Program-made: the position numbers and the translations under genes
Shown: piece after piece, positions 13,982 to 15,122 of the stretch
How the letters are laid out: each line of letters begins with the position of its first letter
Numbering within the stretch: the stretch's first letter is position 1
The notes under the pieces: model-generated
Database searches by the model: none
Seen by the model: only the letters and a program-made list of their open reading frames with translations
Told to the model about the DNA's origin: nothing
DNA from: Ruaniaceae bacterium
Lineage (GTDB): Bacteria; Actinomycetota; Actinomycetes; Actinomycetales; Actinomycetaceae
Reading direction: 5' to 3'
NCBI GenBank assembly: GCA_030450655.1
Contig: JAKDIE010000008.1
Location: forward strand, 1 to 15,122
DNA length: 15,122 nt

Positions 13982-15122
13982 GTGAACAAACCAAGACCTA
14001 TCGTTGATATTGCCACCGGTGCCGGGATCGACTCAGATTCGCTGATTCCCTATGGTCATTCCGTCGCTAAAGTGCCGCTCCGGTCCTCACCGGGGCCCGC
14101 GCCCCTCGTCATGGTGACCGCGATTACGCCCACACCGCTCGGGGAAGGGAAGACCACGACCGCCGTGGGGCTGGTGCAAGGGCTGGCGCGACTCGGCCGC
14201 CGCCCCATCGCCACGCTTCGGCAGCCCTCGCTCGGGCCGACCTTCGGAATCAAGGGTGGTGCGGCCGGAGCGGGGCAGAGTCAGATCATTCCCTCCGAGT
14301 TGCTCAACCTGCATCTCACCGGGGATTTCCATGCGATCACTGCCGCGCACAATCTGCTCGCCGCCATGGTGGACAACCACCTGCATCACGGAAACGAACT
14401 CGGGATCGATCCGCACTCCATCACGTGGCCGCGGGTGCTTGACGTCAACGATCGGGCGTTGCGAAACATTGTGATTGGGCTCGGCCGGAAGATCGACGGC
14501 GTTCCGCGCCAAGGATCGTTCGACATCACTGCGGCCTCTGAACTGATGACGATCGTGGCCTTGGCATCCTCCCAGGCGGACCTGCGTGCCCGACTTGGCC
14601 GTATCGTGATCGGGTACACGCACTCCGGCGCCCCAGTGACGGCCGAGAAGCTCGCGGCGGCTGGGGCGATGGCGGCGATTCTGCACGACGCGCTTCTGCC
14701 GAATCTCATGCAGACCACCGAGGGTGTACCGGTTCTCGTCCACACGGGGGCGTTTGGGAACATTTCGATCGGTAACTCATCCGTAGTCGCGGACCTTGCC
14801 GCATCGAACCTTGGGGACATCGTGGTCACCGAGTCTGGCTTCGGCGCGGATCTAGGCGCGGAGCGAATGGTGAATCTGAAGTCGCGCGTGTCCGGCTATG
14901 AGCCGTCGGTGGCCGTGATGGTGGTCACGGTCCGATCCATGAAGGCATTCTCCGGCGCTCACCGCATCGCACCGGGGAAGCCGCTTCCCGAGGCGATGCT
15001 CGAAGAGAACCCGGGCGAAGTTGCCGCAGGACTCGAGAACCTGGCGCACCACCTACGGATCGTGGAGCAGTGGGGGATCCCCACGGTCGTCGCCAGCTAT
15101 GCCTTCCCTCAAGCCCATGAGT
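13982..15122 (+). CDS. fhs: formate-tetrahydrofolate ligase, N-terminal part
   Basis: The first 380 codons of an enzyme that makes 10-formyl-tetrahydrofolate from formate, tetrahydrofolate and ATP; the rest lies beyond the window (full proteins are about 550 residues). The signatures are clear: the P-loop TPLGEGKTT (51-59), then RQPSLGPTFGIKGGAAGAG with SQIIPSELLNLHLTGDFHAI directly after, and later TESGFGADLGAERM. The GTG at 13982 was chosen because the following IVDIATGAGI and LIPYGHSVAKV match the family's N-terminus. No ribosome site is visible, and a leaderless message is possible. An ATG at 13971 reads only four codons before a stop overlapping this GTG. The gene is divergent from gluABCD. 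It supplies one-carbon units for purines, serine or initiator formyl-methionine. Confidence 0.95.
   Translation, partial: MNKPRPIVDIATGAGIDSDSLIPYGHSVAKVPLRSSPGPAPLVMVTAITPTPLGEGKTTTAVGLVQGLARLGRRPIATLRQPSLGPTFGIKGGAAGAGQSQIIPSELLNLHLTGDFHAITAAHNLLAAMVDNHLHHGNELGIDPHSITWPRVLDVNDRALRNIVIGLGRKIDGVPRQGSFDITAASELMTIVALASSQADLRARLGRIVIGYTHSGAPVTAEKLAAAGAMAAILHDALLPNLMQTTEGVPVLVHTGAFGNISIGNSSVVADLAASNLGDIVVTESGFGADLGAERMVNLKSRVSGYEPSVAVMVVTVRSMKAFSGAHRIAPGKPLPEAMLEENPGEVAAGLENLAHHLRIVEQWGIPTVVASYAFPQAHE

Noticed and set aside
1..15122. Mobile elements, CRISPR arrays, tRNA genes or defence islands
   Set aside because: No transposase, integrase, regularly spaced repeats or tRNA-like cloverleaf was seen, and the genes form ordinary core-genome operons without obvious change in composition.

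Overview
The window comes from a high-GC Gram-positive bacterium of the Actinobacteria. The evidence is a complete ARC/Dop/Pup pupylation cluster, a ClgR-type regulator, a DUF3046 gene next to recA, a Gram-positive-type LexA box, and several start codons that look leaderless. Gene content and order (rnj-ftsK-pgsA-clgR-DUF3046-recA-recX) suit the Actinomycetales, and an Actinomycetaceae-like host is a reasonable guess. No rRNA or tRNA gene is present to settle the genus.

Layout. (1) Positions 1-3394, minus strand: a tight operon arc -> dop -> pup, with a 5-base gap and then an ATGA overlap. It encodes the unfoldase, the depupylase and the protein tag. ARC stops just where other family members continue into the proteasome-docking tail. 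Pup has no lysine and ends directly in GGE. (2) 3395-3511: a divergent promoter region. (3) 3512-8278, plus strand: RNase J, the DNA translocase FtsK, and a PgsA-type phosphatidyltransferase that overlaps ftsK. (4) 8336-10603, plus strand: ClgR, DUF3046 (GTGA overlap), then recA behind a long leader that carries a perfect SOS box, a DnaA-box-like 9-mer and a stem-loop beside the ribosome binding site, then recX. (5) 10600-13895, minus strand: a four-gene amino-acid ABC importer of the GluABCD type (ATPase, lipoprotein, two permeases). A strong 13-bp hairpin lies between the binding-protein gene and the first permease gene. Its last gene converges on recX and their stop codons overlap. (6) 13982 to the end, plus strand: formate-tetrahydrofolate ligase, cut by the window edge.

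How the parts relate. The pupylation genes, ClgR (known elsewhere as activator of Clp protease genes) and RNase J are protein and RNA turnover functions. FtsK, RecA and RecX handle chromosome segregation and repair. The importer and Fhs supply acidic amino acids and one-carbon units. I see no mobile element, CRISPR array, tRNA, toxin-antitoxin pair or obvious foreign block. Most of the window is conserved core genome. The points most worth a second look are the altered Pup/ARC pair, the recA leader, and the intercistronic hairpin in the importer operon.
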